A DNA stretch of 28,246 nt from an uncultured Eubacteriales bacterium (GCA_934503195.1 CAKSVM010000039.1:1-28246), one strand, 5' to 3'; shown: positions 1-8,028, counted from the first letter of the stretch. Notes: generated by a model not told the origin, from the sequence alone. Translations and numbers: made by a program.

Positions 1-809
1 CAGATCGGGCGGTTTCTCCGGTATTTCTGCGGCGTCTCGCCGTACTTCTCCTTGAATCTCCGTGAAAAGTAGAACTGATCGCAGAAGCCGAAGCGTTCGC
101 TGATCTCACCGATCGTCAGGTCGGTCTCGCAGAGGAGCTGCTCGCATCTTGTCATCACCTCGGAGGTTATGTATTCGCAGACCGACATTCCGACCTCTTC
201 GCCGAAGCGTTTTATGAGCGTGCTGCGCGCCACGTAGATTTTCTTGCAGATTTCGTCGATCCTGAGCCCCACCGAGAGATTCCGGTCAATGTAATCAAGC
301 GCGCGGCGGACGCTATCCGAGAAGTTTCTGGGGCTGATCCCCACCTCCGGCGCGGTCGAGAGAAGTTCGAGTAAAGCCGCCGTAAGATCGGCCTTCAGCG
401 AGAGCGAGTCGGCCGGGGACTGCGAGAGATACTTTTTCACGAGCGTCAGGGTCTTCTCCGAGTCAAAATCGTGTTCGAGCGGCCGCTTGTACATCGAAAG
501 CAGATCCCGGCCGTGTCCGTTCATAAGCCTTATATTGAAGTAGAGAAAATGTATCCCGGTCACGCAGCCGTTGTCGTAAACAAGGTCGGTCGGGATCAGA
601 TACGCCCTTCCCGGCCTGAGCTCGGTGCGGACTCCGTCCGAGATTATGTAAGCGTCGCCGCCTAAGATGAAGTAGAGCTTCGCGTAGGGCGGCGGGAGGG
701 TTCTCGATTTGCTCCACTCGGTTCCGGCCTCAAGATATCCGCTTATCAGTATCTCCAGCGACACGCCGTTGATTATTTCGTTGCAGGTGTTGTTGATTGA
801 AAGTGACAT
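1..809 (-). CDS. AraC-family transcriptional regulator (paralog 1), stop codon at window edge
   Basis: Open from an ATG at 809-807 leftward to the window edge, giving 269 residues. Only the last base of the stop codon is outside: bases 1-2 read TG., and the paralog at 1915 ends with TGA at the same point. It was found by reading the frame by hand. A GGAG sits 8 bases before the ATG. The N-terminal half resembles an AraC cupin-like sensor (PPYAKLYFILGGDAYI, residues about 43-58, aligns with PPYARLYYIVGGDPYI in the paralog). The C-terminal ~100 residues hold two helix-turn-helix units ending GETPQKYRRNRP. The last ~36 codons are nearly identical at DNA level to the paralog. It diverges from the secreted protein gene at 926, so it may regulate that gene. 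The inducer is unknown and probably a sugar. Confidence 0.88.
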   Translation of the reverse strand, partial: MSLSINNTCNEIINGVSLEILISGYLEAGTEWSKSRTLPPPYAKLYFILGGDAYIISDGVRTELRPGRAYLIPTDLVYDNGCVTGIHFLYFNIRLMNGHGRDLLSMYKRPLEHDFDSEKTLTLVKKYLSQSPADSLSLKADLTAALLELLSTAPEVGISPRNFSDSVRRALDYIDRNLSVGLRIDEICKKIYVARSTLIKRFGEEVGMSVCEYITSEVMTRCEQLLCETDLTIGEISERFGFCDQFYFSRRFKEKYGETPQKYRRNRPI

Positions 810-860
810 AGCCGATTCTCCATATTTTACGCACAAAAATTCATGGAAATTTGCCGTTTG

Positions 861-914
861 ATAGTGTATAATTTAGATATAGGACGGAAAAGCCGTCGGA
901 TATTATTGAAGGGA
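861..914 (+). promoter_or_regulatory. Promoter region and RBS of the secreted protein gene
   Basis: A TATAAT at 867-872 lies in the gap between two divergent genes, without a good -35 at 17 bases, which would suit an activator-dependent promoter (inference; AraC paralog 1 is the neighbour). A small hairpin GACGG/CCGTC (883-887 with 893-897) falls in the leader. AAGGGA at 909-914 is the likely ribosome site for the ATG at 926. Confidence 0.45.
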
Positions 915-925
915 ATGTAACAACA

Positions 926-1861
926 ATGAAAAAGTTTGCAAAACATCTCACCGCGCTTCTCTCGACCGTTATCGCCGGAGCGACGATACTGAGCGTCCCG
1001 GTATTTGCCGGAGTGACCTACAAGTCGGCACCCGATGCCTCAAAGCTTCCGGCCGGAACGCTGATCTACAGCGAGAATTTCGACGGCATGAAGGCTGACG
1101 ACACCGACAAGGCTCTTGCGCTTCTCAACTGGACAAAGGCCGAGGGACTCAGAAAGTTCACGATGAAGCTCTCGCTCTCCGACGGAAAGCTCCATGTCGA
1201 CAACCTCGACGCGTCGAGCGAGGATTCCTACGCGCTCATGATGGACAGCGCGTACCTATCGAAAGTATGTAATTCCGACTACACCTATGAATACGACGTC
1301 ACCTATCTCGACGCCGGAAACACCTCGCGCTATGTCTCGCTCTTATGCAACTACGACGGCAAGGACAAGTACAACACGGTCGATATGCGTATCCGCGGCG
1401 ACGGCTACAATCAGGTCAGAATCGGCGACAGCTGGATTCACTACAACGACACGACCTGCCCTCTCCGCGCGACCGACGACACCGCGATAATTAACCAGCT
1501 CTTCGGCACCAAGTTCGATTCGAACGGAATGCTCCTCAAGAACAAGACCGTGACCGTCAGAGTCGAAACCTCGATAAAGAACGGACCGACCGTCTATGTC
1601 AACGGAATCAAGGCCTCGGATATGCAGGCGAACAAGGACAAATGGAACACGATCGACAGTTACGCGATCTGCTTCAAGGCTTCCAAGCTCATCAAGGCCG
1701 ACATCGACAATATCAGAATCTGGACCGGCTGCTCCGAAAAGCCGGTTGAGGTAAAGAAGGATACCACCGCCGCCGCGACGAGCGATGTCTCGCTCATCAT
1801 CTGTGCGACCGCTCTCGCGCTCGCCTTTGCCGGTGTGACCGCCGCTAAGAAAAAGAAGTAA
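926..1861 (+). CDS. Secreted, membrane-anchored protein with predicted beta-sandwich (lectin-like) ectodomain
   Basis: A 311-residue protein. Residues 1-28 are a signal peptide (MKK, hydrophobic core, cleavage after VPVFA). Residues about 45-265 are rich in aromatic and Asp/Asn strands (YSENFDG; YTYEYDVTYLD; YVNGIKASD; DIDNIRIWTG) like concanavalin-A-type carbohydrate-binding folds; I cannot assign a named family. The C-terminus has a low-complexity linker (DTTAAATSDVS), one hydrophobic helix (about 287-304) and a KKKK tail, the usual clostridial surface anchor lacking an LPXTG motif. It probably displays a glycan-binding domain outside the cell. It stands alone between two AraC genes and is followed by a strong terminator. 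The AraC and fucosidase neighbours suggest a role in host or plant glycan use (inference). Confidence 0.8.
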   Translation: MKKFAKHLTALLSTVIAGATILSVPVFAGVTYKSAPDASKLPAGTLIYSENFDGMKADDTDKALALLNWTKAEGLRKFTMKLSLSDGKLHVDNLDASSEDSYALMMDSAYLSKVCNSDYTYEYDVTYLDAGNTSRYVSLLCNYDGKDKYNTVDMRIRGDGYNQVRIGDSWIHYNDTTCPLRATDDTAIINQLFGTKFDSNGMLLKNKTVTVRVETSIKNGPTVYVNGIKASDMQANKDKWNTIDSYAICFKASKLIKADIDNIRIWTGCSEKPVEVKKDTTAAATSDVSLIICATALALAFAGVTAAKKKK

Positions 1862-1883
1862 GAAAAGAAAGTTTCCCATATGG

Positions 1884-1913
1884 CCGCCGCGGGTTTCCCG
1901 CGGCGGTTTCTTT
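1884..1913 (+). terminator. Intrinsic terminator after the secreted protein gene
   Basis: A perfect 10-bp stem (1884-1893 with 1897-1906, CCGCCGCGGG/CCCGCGGCGG) with a TTT loop, followed by TTTCTTT. It lies in the short convergent gap before the AraC paralog 2 stop codon. No T-run follows in the minus direction. Confidence 0.9.
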
Positions 1914-1914
1914 G

Positions 1915-2769
1915 TCAGATCGGGCGGTTTCTCCGGTATTTCTGCGGCGTCTCGCCGTACTTCTCCTTGAATCTCCGTGAAAAGTAGAACTGGTCGCAGA
2001 AGCCGAAGCGTTCGCTGATCTCAAGCACCGTAAGCTCTGTCTTGCATAAAAGCTGCTCGGCCTCGAAGATTATCGCCTCGTCGATGTAGCTTCCGATCGT
2101 CATCCCGACCTCGGACTTGAACTTTTTCGAGAGAGTCGACTCCGAGACAAACGCGTTCGCCGCGAGTTCCGCGATTCCGAGCTGGAGTGACAGATGCGAG
2201 CGTATGTACTCTATCGCCAGAAGCACGCATTTCGAGTAGTTCATCGATTCAAGCTTCACTCCGTACTTTCCGATCAGCGTGAGGATCGAGGCGTAGATTC
2301 CCTGACGGAGTCTGAGGCCGCTTGTGAGATCAACGTCCGACGAGAGCCTGAGAAGCTCCGAGATGAATCCCCCGCCCGGCTCGTATTCCATGAGTCCCTT
2401 GCAGCTTTTTAAGAGATCGGCTCCGCTGCTGTCGCACAGGTTGACGTGGAAGTAAAGCTGCTCCATCGAGCTTTCGCAGGCGTGCCTGAACGAGTATCCG
2501 GTCGGCATCAGATAGCAGTGGCCGACCTTGAGCGGGATGTGCCGTCCGTGTTCGATTATATACGGGTCGCCGCCGACTATGTAGTAAAGTCTCGCGTAGG
2601 GCGGCGTCACGATGCTCCCGACCCATTCCCAGCTCTGATTTGCCACGGCGTGTCCGTAGTCGACGATCTTCAGCTGTATGTTGTTCATATTGTCACATAT
2701 TTTGTAATCTTTTTCAATAATCATTCCTGTCACCAAGCCCCGGATAGTGAAATTTACGGTTTTCTCCAT
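1915..2769 (-). CDS. AraC-family transcriptional regulator (paralog 2)
   Basis: A 284-residue AraC/XylS regulator with an N-terminal cupin-like sensing domain (about 40-150) and two C-terminal HTH motifs (about 185-284; SESTLSKKFKSEVGMTIG, then FGFCDQFYFSRRFKEKYG). It is paralogous to the gene at 1-809, and the second HTH is identical in protein sequence. The start is uncertain: ATG 2769 is used here, but alignment with paralog 1 would fit ATG 2688 (MNNIQLK) and leave a 27-residue extension unmatched; neither has a textbook ribosome site. It is divergent from the GH29 fucosidase at 2940 and is therefore the obvious candidate regulator of it, perhaps responding to fucose or a fucosylated sugar (inference). 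Confidence 0.92.
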   Translation of the reverse strand: MEKTVNFTIRGLVTGMIIEKDYKICDNMNNIQLKIVDYGHAVANQSWEWVGSIVTPPYARLYYIVGGDPYIIEHGRHIPLKVGHCYLMPTGYSFRHACESSMEQLYFHVNLCDSSGADLLKSCKGLMEYEPGGGFISELLRLSSDVDLTSGLRLRQGIYASILTLIGKYGVKLESMNYSKCVLLAIEYIRSHLSLQLGIAELAANAFVSESTLSKKFKSEVGMTIGSYIDEAIIFEAEQLLCKTELTVLEISERFGFCDQFYFSRRFKEKYGETPQKYRRNRPI

Positions 2770-2789
2770 ATTCCTGACCGGATATTAAC

Positions 2790-2818
2790 TTGCGGATTCT
2801 CCGGATCTGCGCTATAAT
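2790..2818 (+). promoter_or_regulatory. Promoter of the alpha-L-fucosidase gene
   Basis: TTGCGG (2790-2795), a 17-base spacer, then TATAAT (2813-2818). Transcription would begin near 2826, leaving a leader of about 115 bases with a TA-dinucleotide run (about 2857-2868). AGGAGG at 2928-2933 lies 6 bases before the ATG at 2940. Confidence 0.7.
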
Positions 2819-2939
2819 AGAAGACAGAGGACAGATTTCCTGTCTCGTATTCTGCATATATATATATGATATAACAAATTCGCGGATTTTGCAAGTACTT
2901 ATCGAAAAAAAGTGAAAATATTTTTTTAGGAGGCTTAAT

Positions 2940-4262
2940 ATGTCAAGCTACGTTGTCAGAAAAACCCCCGGCGACACCGAATGGTTCCGCCACGACCGCT
3001 TCGGAATGTTCATCCACTGGGGTCTCTACGCGATGCCCGCGCGCCACGAGTGGGTCAAGAACCGTGAGTGCATCACTGAGGAGAAATACGACAAGTATTT
3101 CAAGTACTTCAACCCCGATCTCTATGATCCCAAGGACTGGGCGAGAAGAGCGAAGGAAGCCGGGATGAAGTACGTCGTCCTCACGACCAAGCATCACGAG
3201 GGCTTCTGTATGTTCGACTCGAAATACACCGACTACAAATGCACCAACACCCCCGCCGGACGCGATCTTGTGAGGGAATACGTCGACGCCTTCAGAGCCG
3301 AGGGACTCCGCATCGGATTTTACTACTCTCTCATCGACTGGCATCACCCCGAGTTCCCGATCGACCCGCTTCACCCCCGCAGAAACGACTCCGACGCCGA
3401 GGAGCAGTCAAAGGGTCGCGACATGACAAAGTACGCCGAGTACATGAGAAATCAGGTCACCGAACTTCTGACAAACTACGGCAAGATCGATATTCTCTGG
3501 TTCGACTTCTCTTACTCCGGTTCAACCGGCGGCCCCGGCAAGGAGTGGATGAAGGGCAAGGGCAAGGACGACTGGGAAGCCGAAAAGCTCATCGCCACCG
3601 CGAGAAGTCTCCAGCCCGGAATCATAATCGACAACCGCACCGAAATCGAACAGGATCTCTGGACTCCCGAGCAGTATCAGCCCAAGGCATGGGTCAGACA
3701 CGCGAAGACCGGAGAACTCGTCACATGGGAGGCCTGCCAGACTCTCTCAGGCTCGTGGGGCTATCACCGCGACGAAATGACGTGGAAGTCGCCCGAGATG
3801 CTGATCGAAATGCTGATAAACACCGTGGCGATCGGCGGTAATCTCTTAATGAACGTCGGCCCGACCTCGCGCGGATATCTTGACTACAGAGCCGAGGCGG
3901 CACTTGAGTCCTACGCCGGATGGATGAAATACAACAGCCGCTCGATCTACGGATGCACGATGGCCGAGCCTGAGCTTCTTCCCCTCTGCCCGAACGGATG
4001 CAAATTCACCCAGAGCGAGGACGGAAAGCGTCTTTACATCCACCTCTTCGAGTATCCCTTCCAGTTCCTTGAGCTTCCGGGCTTTGCCGGAAAGGTCGAT
4101 TACGCGCAGTTCTTACACGACGGAAGCGAGCTTCTGTTTGATGAAAAGAACGTTTCGCACTTCTCCGAGGGCCGTTCGTCGTCCGAGGATCTGCTTGTAA
4201 TAAAGCTCCCGGTCGTGAAGCCGAAGACTATCGTCCCGGTTATCGAAATATTCCTTAAGTAA
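2940..4262 (+). CDS. Alpha-L-fucosidase, glycoside hydrolase family 29
   Basis: A 440-residue retaining fucosidase. GH29 landmarks are visible: WFRHDRFGMFIHWGLY (15-30), KYVVLTTKHHEGFCMF with the substrate-binding His pair (85-86), GFYYSLIDWHHPE (126-138), and ILWFDFSYSG with the expected nucleophile Asp189. Further signatures are WEACQTLSGSWGY (263-275) and the barrel-closing NLLMNVGP (301-308). A short C-terminal beta domain follows. There is no signal peptide, so it should act in the cytoplasm on imported fucosides. AGGAGG is 6 bases before the ATG. It diverges from AraC paralog 2, its likely regulator. The acid/base residue and the subfamily cannot be assigned by eye. Confidence 0.95.
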   Translation: MSSYVVRKTPGDTEWFRHDRFGMFIHWGLYAMPARHEWVKNRECITEEKYDKYFKYFNPDLYDPKDWARRAKEAGMKYVVLTTKHHEGFCMFDSKYTDYKCTNTPAGRDLVREYVDAFRAEGLRIGFYYSLIDWHHPEFPIDPLHPRRNDSDAEEQSKGRDMTKYAEYMRNQVTELLTNYGKIDILWFDFSYSGSTGGPGKEWMKGKGKDDWEAEKLIATARSLQPGIIIDNRTEIEQDLWTPEQYQPKAWVRHAKTGELVTWEACQTLSGSWGYHRDEMTWKSPEMLIEMLINTVAIGGNLLMNVGPTSRGYLDYRAEAALESYAGWMKYNSRSIYGCTMAEPELLPLCPNGCKFTQSEDGKRLYIHLFEYPFQFLELPGFAGKVDYAQFLHDGSELLFDEKNVSHFSEGRSSSEDLLVIKLPVVKPKTIVPVIEIFLK

Positions 4263-4294
4263 AAGTCCCGGTCTTATTCATCCGGGTCAGCGAA

Positions 4295-4326
4295 GCCCGT
4301 GGGCAAAAGCCCGCGGGCGTTTTTTC
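4295..4326 (+). terminator. Intrinsic terminator after the fucosidase gene
   Basis: A 10-bp stem (4295-4304 with 4309-4318, one G-T pair), AAAA loop, then GTTTTTT. It sits between the convergent fucosidase and TraX-family genes. Confidence 0.88.
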
Positions 4327-4331
4327 GGTTT

Positions 4332-5144
4332 TCAGACTTCTATCGGCGTTATGAGGGAACTCAGGTACAGTATCAGGGCGATGTGCGCGGGGTAATATAT
4401 GTAGAATCCCCATTTGAGCCGCGGGCCGCGTTTGCCGTTGTAAAACCAGACGAGAAGAGCCGACATTGAAGCCGAGATCATATTGAAGATCATATAGCAA
4501 AGCTGGTATGGATTCAGACTGGAATCAATGAAATACAGTATGTAGATGATGAACGACCACGTGACCATGACGATCATCTGGGATTTCTTCTTATCCCCCG
4601 CAAACCAGAGCGCGCCGATGAGGAGGATTCCAAAATAGAAGTAGTCGCACTCAATCCGCCCCGCGATCAACATAAAGAGAAGCAGCACCGGAATGTCGAT
4701 AAACCACTTTTTAGCAGGATATTTTTTCTCGACAAGCTCAAAGACCCAGATCATCGCCGCGCCGAGCGCGAGGGTGAAGAATACGTTTGTGAAATGAAGC
4801 CGAGAAAGATTTCTGAGAAATCCCGAAGGGGTCGGCGTGGCACCGAAGGCAAAGTAATAGCAAGGCTCAGAGATCAGCGCGAAGAGGAACAGACGGCCGA
4901 TATATTTCGGAAGGCTCCGTGTCTTCCGTGTACCCTCAACGATAAAAAAAGCGAACAGCGGGAAAGCTATCCGGCCGATCGTCTCCATTGTGTTGAGTAT
5001 TATATATGTAATAATGTGTATACGCTGGTCATCGTATGACGCGCCCGGAATTATGGACATGAATTTGCGTTGCCCCACGATCTTCGCTAGATGGTCTAGC
5101 GTCATTGCGATTATCGCGATTATTTTTATGGCGAATGATGTCAT
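4332..5144 (-). CDS. TraX-family integral membrane protein
   Basis: A 270-residue polytopic membrane protein with about eight hydrophobic helices. The N-terminal signature FAIKIIAIIAMTLDHLAKI and the C-terminal YIYYPAHIALILYL are typical of the TraX family (PF05857), named after the F-pilin N-acetyltransferase and related to membrane acyltransferases. No conjugation genes are near, so this is likely a chromosomal homologue that acylates an unknown surface substrate. GGAG lies 7 bases before the ATG. A downstream terminator for this strand is not obvious. The family call is firm; the substrate is unknown. Confidence 0.88.
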   Translation of the reverse strand: MTSFAIKIIAIIAMTLDHLAKIVGQRKFMSIIPGASYDDQRIHIITYIILNTMETIGRIAFPLFAFFIVEGTRKTRSLPKYIGRLFLFALISEPCYYFAFGATPTPSGFLRNLSRLHFTNVFFTLALGAAMIWVFELVEKKYPAKKWFIDIPVLLLFMLIAGRIECDYFYFGILLIGALWFAGDKKKSQMIVMVTWSFIIYILYFIDSSLNPYQLCYMIFNMISASMSALLVWFYNGKRGPRLKWGFYIYYPAHIALILYLSSLITPIEV

Positions 5145-5163
5145 AAAAGCTCCTTTTTCTGGG

Positions 5164-5198
5164 AAACGTCATGATGCCTTGCGGGCATCATGACGTTT
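5164..5198 (-). terminator. Long hairpin between the small secreted protein and TraX genes
   Basis: A perfect 15-bp stem (5164-5178 with 5184-5198) with a 5-base loop, starting 8 bases after the TAA of the gene at 5206-5667. The stem base is AAACGT/ACGTTT and no further T-run follows, so termination could be partial. It may protect the 3' end or allow read-through into the TraX gene, whose RBS follows immediately. Confidence 0.6.
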
Positions 5199-5205
5199 AT
5201 ACGTT

Positions 5206-5667
5206 TTATGAAAGCACTACTTGGAAAGTAGCTGTTCCATCGTTTCCTTCGTATGAAGTCGCGGTAACCTTAAAAGTATTACCACGCGGTATTGTGCAGG
5301 CTATGGCATCGCCGGTGTACAAAAAGCCAGACTTACCTACCTTCCAATCATTCGTGTCGTCTTCCTTGTGGTAAATAGTCAAAAAAACCTTTGAGGGTCC
5401 GGTGTCACTTTTGAACGTTACGGTTACGCTGGTGTCATTGTAAATGTCCCAGTTCGAATCCTCCATAATATACGTAACGACATTATGTTCGAGGTACTTG
5501 GTGTAGTCTCTCTTAAATCCGCGACGAAGTATGGAATGCTCGGATACAGCCTCTGTGGCAATGATCCCAGATTCAGGATAAGTGATCACTTCTGCGGCGG
5601 ATGCCTGTGTAGCAGTGCAAGCGAGTAAAATCGCACTTGTCATGAGAGAAAGTAAACGCTTTCTCAT
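5206..5667 (-). CDS. Small secreted protein of unknown function, beta-rich
   Basis: A 153-residue protein with a clear Sec signal peptide (residues 1-24: MRKRLLSLMTSAILLACTA..., cleavage after QASA). The mature part ends in alternating strands (DTSVTVTFKSDTGPSKVFLTIYHKED; FKVTATSYEGNDGTATFQVVLS), like a small beta-sandwich. It has no anchor, so it is probably released. No family was recognised. Its base composition is visibly more AT-rich than neighbouring genes, which may mean acquisition. It has its own consensus promoter and a hairpin-rich leader. AAGGGG precedes the ATG by about 5 bases. Confidence 0.75.
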   Translation of the reverse strand: MRKRLLSLMTSAILLACTATQASAAEVITYPESGIIATEAVSEHSILRRGFKRDYTKYLEHNVVTYIMEDSNWDIYNDTSVTVTFKSDTGPSKVFLTIYHKEDDTNDWKVGKSGFLYTGDAIACTIPRGNTFKVTATSYEGNDGTATFQVVLS

Positions 5668-5780
5668 AAAAACCCCTTTCTTGAAACAAAGCTTGCTTAA
5701 GTGACAGAACCGAAGATGTCACGTAAATATAGCTCGCAAACTATAGGCTCGATAAGCCGGTACCGTTTTCTTATCTTACC
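5668..5780 (-). promoter_or_regulatory. Structured 5' leader with three tandem stem-loops
   Basis: The ~113-base leader can form three successive short hairpins on the minus strand: GGCT/AGCC-type around 5746-5758, TATAG/CTATA around 5730-5747 (adjacent, possibly exclusive), and GTGACA/TGTCAC at 5722-5701 with a UUCG-like loop. No known riboswitch consensus was matched; GEMM, T-box and preQ1 signatures were looked for and not found. Confidence 0.4.
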
Positions 5781-5786
5781 GAATTC

Positions 5787-5815
5787 ATTATATCACATAT
5801 TTCCCCATTTGTCAA
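5787..5815 (-). promoter_or_regulatory. Consensus promoter for the small secreted protein
   Basis: Read on the minus strand: TTGACA (5815-5810), a 17-base spacer ending TGA, then TATAAT (5792-5787). Both hexamers are perfect and the spacer gives an extended -10 (TG-N-TATAAT). Expected start near 5780. Confidence 0.9.
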
Positions 5816-5949
5816 CACCATTTTTGCACGTTTTCGTAAAAACAGCGTTATTACCAAAAACAACTGTATTTATTTGTGCATTGTGCTAACTTTTCTTGTG
5901 GTATATCTCATTTCCGTTGAGGTCAAATTTCCCGCACCCTGTCAAAACT

Positions 5950-6018
5950 CAGACGACGGAGGAGTCGTGTCCGCGGGAGATGAGGTTCGGCATGAACAAA
6001 ACTTTATGCGCGTTGTCC
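5950..6018 (+). repeat. Dispersed repeat R3, copy 1
   Basis: 28 bases (5950-5977, CAGACGACGG...CCGCGGG) are identical to 24671-24698. The following ~40 bases match more loosely, ending in TTATGCGCG.TGTC in both. Inside, GCAT...ATGC can pair in each copy. Function unknown. Confidence 0.75.
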
Positions 6019-6022
6019 GAGT

Positions 6023-6180
6023 GCAGGGTCGCACCCTGCCCCTGCCTTTAGGCGAGCCAAAGGCGAGCGGGTGAAGGAGTAACCGCGCAGCGGTAACTCC
6101 GAATCCCTCCTGACAGAACCGAGATAATCGATTCAGCACATACTAACCCTGACGATTGAGTGCAGGGTCGTACCCTGCCA
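6023..6180 (+). repeat. Dispersed repeat R2, copy a
   Basis: Related to 20219-20398 and 21659-21767. The shared core runs GGTGAAGGAGTA, a hairpin, then CCCTCCTGACAGAACCG..., CAGCACA.ACTA and ending RCCCTGACG. This copy is bracketed by two copies of a small hairpin GCAGGGT/ACCCTGC (6023-6039 and about 6163-6179). The core hairpin here pairs ACCGC with GCGGT. Confidence 0.8.
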
Positions 6181-6213
6181 TAAAAAAATTCACATATTTT
6201 TTTTTCAAAAGTC

Positions 6214-6242
6214 TTGATTTATCCGGCCGAAAGTAGTACAAT
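6214..6242 (+). promoter_or_regulatory. Promoter of fba
   Basis: TTGATT (6214-6219), 17 bases, TACAAT (6237-6242). AGGAG at 6263-6267 is 12 bases from the ATG, a slightly long spacing. Confidence 0.75.
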
Positions 6243-6279
6243 ATTATGGAATAAAAAAATATAGGAGTGTGTTAATAAA

Positions 6280-7245
6280 ATGGCACTTGTCACTACAAAG
6301 GAAATGTTCAGGAAGGCCTACGAGGGCGGTTACGCTATCGGCGCATTCAATGTCAACAACATGGAGATCGTTCAGGCGATCACTGAGGCCGCCGGCGAGG
6401 CTCGTTCCCCAGTTATCCTTCAGGTTTCGGCAGGCGCGAGAAAGTACGCCAAGCAGGAATACCTCATGGCTCTCGCAAAGGCTGCTATCGCTGACGCCAA
6501 CATCGACCTCGCGCTCCATCTTGACCACGGCGCGGATTTTGAGATCTGCAAGGCCTGCATCGACGGCGGCTTCACCTCTGTCATGATCGACGGTTCACAC
6601 CACACCTTCGAGGACAACATCGCCCTCACAAAGAAGGTTGTTGAATACGCTCACGCTCACGGCGTTGTCGTTGAGGGTGAGCTCGGACGCCTCGCGGGCG
6701 TTGAGGATGACGTAAAGGTTTCGGCCGCTGATTCCTCTTACACCCGCCCCGAGGAGGTTGAGGAGTTCGTGACCAAGACCGGAGTCGACTCGCTCGCTAT
6801 CGCTATCGGAACCTCGCACGGCGCGTACAAGTTCAAGCCCGAACAGTGCAAGAGAAACGCTGACGGCGTTCTTGTTCCGCCTCCGCTCCGCTTCGACATT
6901 CTCGAAGAGGTCGGCAAGCGTCTGCCCGGATTCCCGATCGTTCTCCACGGCGCGTCGAGCGTTCCGCAGGAGTATGTCAAGGAGATCAACGCTCTTGGCG
7001 GCAAGCTTCCGGACGCTATCGGCATTCCGGAGGAAGAGCTTCGTCAGGCAGCAAAGATGGCGGTCTGCAAGATCAACATCGACTCTGATATCCGTCTCGC
7101 CATGACCGCAGGCATCCGCCGCGTCATGTTCAATCAGCCTGATGTCTTCGACCCGAGAACCTATCTCTCGGTCGCCCGCGACGAGGTCAGAAAGATGGTA
7201 ACCCACAAGATCACCACCGTTCTCGGCTCGCAGAACACCCTTTAA
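6280..7245 (+). CDS. fba: Class II fructose-1,6-bisphosphate aldolase
   Basis: A 321-residue zinc aldolase that cleaves fructose-1,6-bisphosphate to DHAP and glyceraldehyde-3-phosphate in glycolysis. Family landmarks: GAFNVNNME (21-29), LHLDHG with catalytic Asp82 and zinc His83, VEGELG (131-136), GTSHG with zinc His180, VLHGASS with zinc His223, and KINIDSD (264-270), which binds phosphate. Related GatY/KbaY tagatose aldolases share these motifs, but the length and lone context favour FBA. It has its own promoter. A stem (GGACTGCC/GGCAGTCC, 7261-7291) follows without a T-run, so some read-through into the thioesterase is possible. Confidence 0.95.
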   Translation: MALVTTKEMFRKAYEGGYAIGAFNVNNMEIVQAITEAAGEARSPVILQVSAGARKYAKQEYLMALAKAAIADANIDLALHLDHGADFEICKACIDGGFTSVMIDGSHHTFEDNIALTKKVVEYAHAHGVVVEGELGRLAGVEDDVKVSAADSSYTRPEEVEEFVTKTGVDSLAIAIGTSHGAYKFKPEQCKRNADGVLVPPPLRFDILEEVGKRLPGFPIVLHGASSVPQEYVKEINALGGKLPDAIGIPEEELRQAAKMAVCKINIDSDIRLAMTAGIRRVMFNQPDVFDPRTYLSVARDEVRKMVTHKITTVLGSQNTL

Positions 7246-7260
7246 TTCATAAAAATCTGA

Positions 7261-7291
7261 GGACTGCCCGCGGAGCTTCCGTCGGCAGTCC
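7261..7291 (+). other. Intercistronic hairpin after fba
   Basis: Stem of 8 bp (7261-7268 with 7284-7291) around a 15-base loop that can pair further. There is no downstream T-run, so it is at most a weak terminator or an mRNA-processing/stability element. Confidence 0.5.
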
Positions 7292-7314
7292 GATCATTAA
7301 CACTGGAAAACAAA

Positions 7315-8028
7315 ATGAAATGGTCTGAACACTACCGCGTGAACACTCACGACTGCGACTTCTCGGGATTTGTCCGCGCTTCGCTCATCCAGAGATATAT
7401 GCAGGAGACGGCGAATATGCAGATGAAGAACGAAGGTCCGTCAAACGAGGAGCTTCGCGCCCGCGATATGGCTTTCCTGCTGTCCAGAATCAACGTGAGC
7501 GTCTACAGTCCGCTTTTCGCGGGGGACGAGATCGACGTGACGTCGTGGGGCTGTGAGAGCCGCGGAGTCAGTTTTTTAAGATGCTATCAGATACGCCGCG
7601 ACGGAGACATTGTCGCGGAGGCCTCATCTATATGGGGGCTTATCGGGATCAGCGATCACAGGATAATAAGAGTCGGCGAGGTTGAGCTGGGCTTTGGAAT
7701 TGACGAGCCGCTTGAGCTTGACGCGCGCAGGGTAAGGATCCCGAGGGGACTTAATTTATCGCTTGTCGGCGAACGTCCGGTGGTTTACAGCGATCTTGAC
7801 ATGAACCGGCACATGAACAACACGAATTACCCGGATATGTTCTGCGACTTCATCTCCGACATGAGCGGAAGAAGGGTGATCTCGATGTCGATAAGCTACG
7901 CGCACGAGGCGCCGCTGGGGGAGATTCTGAAGGTATACACCGGATATTCCGACGGGGTATATTATTTCCGCACGATACGGTCATCCGACGGGCTTGTCAA
8001 CGCCGAGGCGAACATAATGCTCGAATGA
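7315..8028 (+). CDS. Acyl-ACP thioesterase (FatA/FatB-like, double hotdog)
   Basis: A 237-residue member of the bacterial acyl-ACP thioesterase family (PF01643), which releases free fatty acids from acyl carrier protein in the cytoplasm. It contains two hotdog halves. The first has THDCDFSGFVRASLIQRYMQ (11-30) on the long helix. The second has DLDMNRHMNNTNYPDM (160-175), containing the Asp162-x-Asn164-x-His166 triad pattern known from plant FatB. The ribosome site is weak (GGAA). It lies 34 bases before nrdR. The role could be membrane lipid balance or recycling; substrate chain length cannot be told. Confidence 0.9.
   Translation: MKWSEHYRVNTHDCDFSGFVRASLIQRYMQETANMQMKNEGPSNEELRARDMAFLLSRINVSVYSPLFAGDEIDVTSWGCESRGVSFLRCYQIRRDGDIVAEASSIWGLIGISDHRIIRVGEVELGFGIDEPLELDARRVRIPRGLNLSLVGERPVVYSDLDMNRHMNNTNYPDMFCDFISDMSGRRVISMSISYAHEAPLGEILKVYTGYSDGVYYFRTIRSSDGLVNAEANIMLE

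Larger units (their letters stand above)
5816..6213. other. Intergenic stretch upstream of fba, carrying two repeat modules
   Basis: No gene was found. 5816-5949 is AT-rich with nothing recognisable. 5950-6018 is a copy of the 28-bp-core repeat also present at 24671, and 6023-6180 is a copy of the repeat family present at 20219 and 21659. These are listed separately. Confidence 0.7.

Noticed and set aside
4332..5144. Evidence of a conjugative element from the TraX-family gene
   Set aside because: TraX homologues are common in Clostridia chromosomes and no other transfer genes are present.
5668..5780. Known riboswitch in the leader of the small secreted protein
   Set aside because: No match by eye to GEMM (c-di-GMP), T-box, preQ1 or SAM conserved cores.
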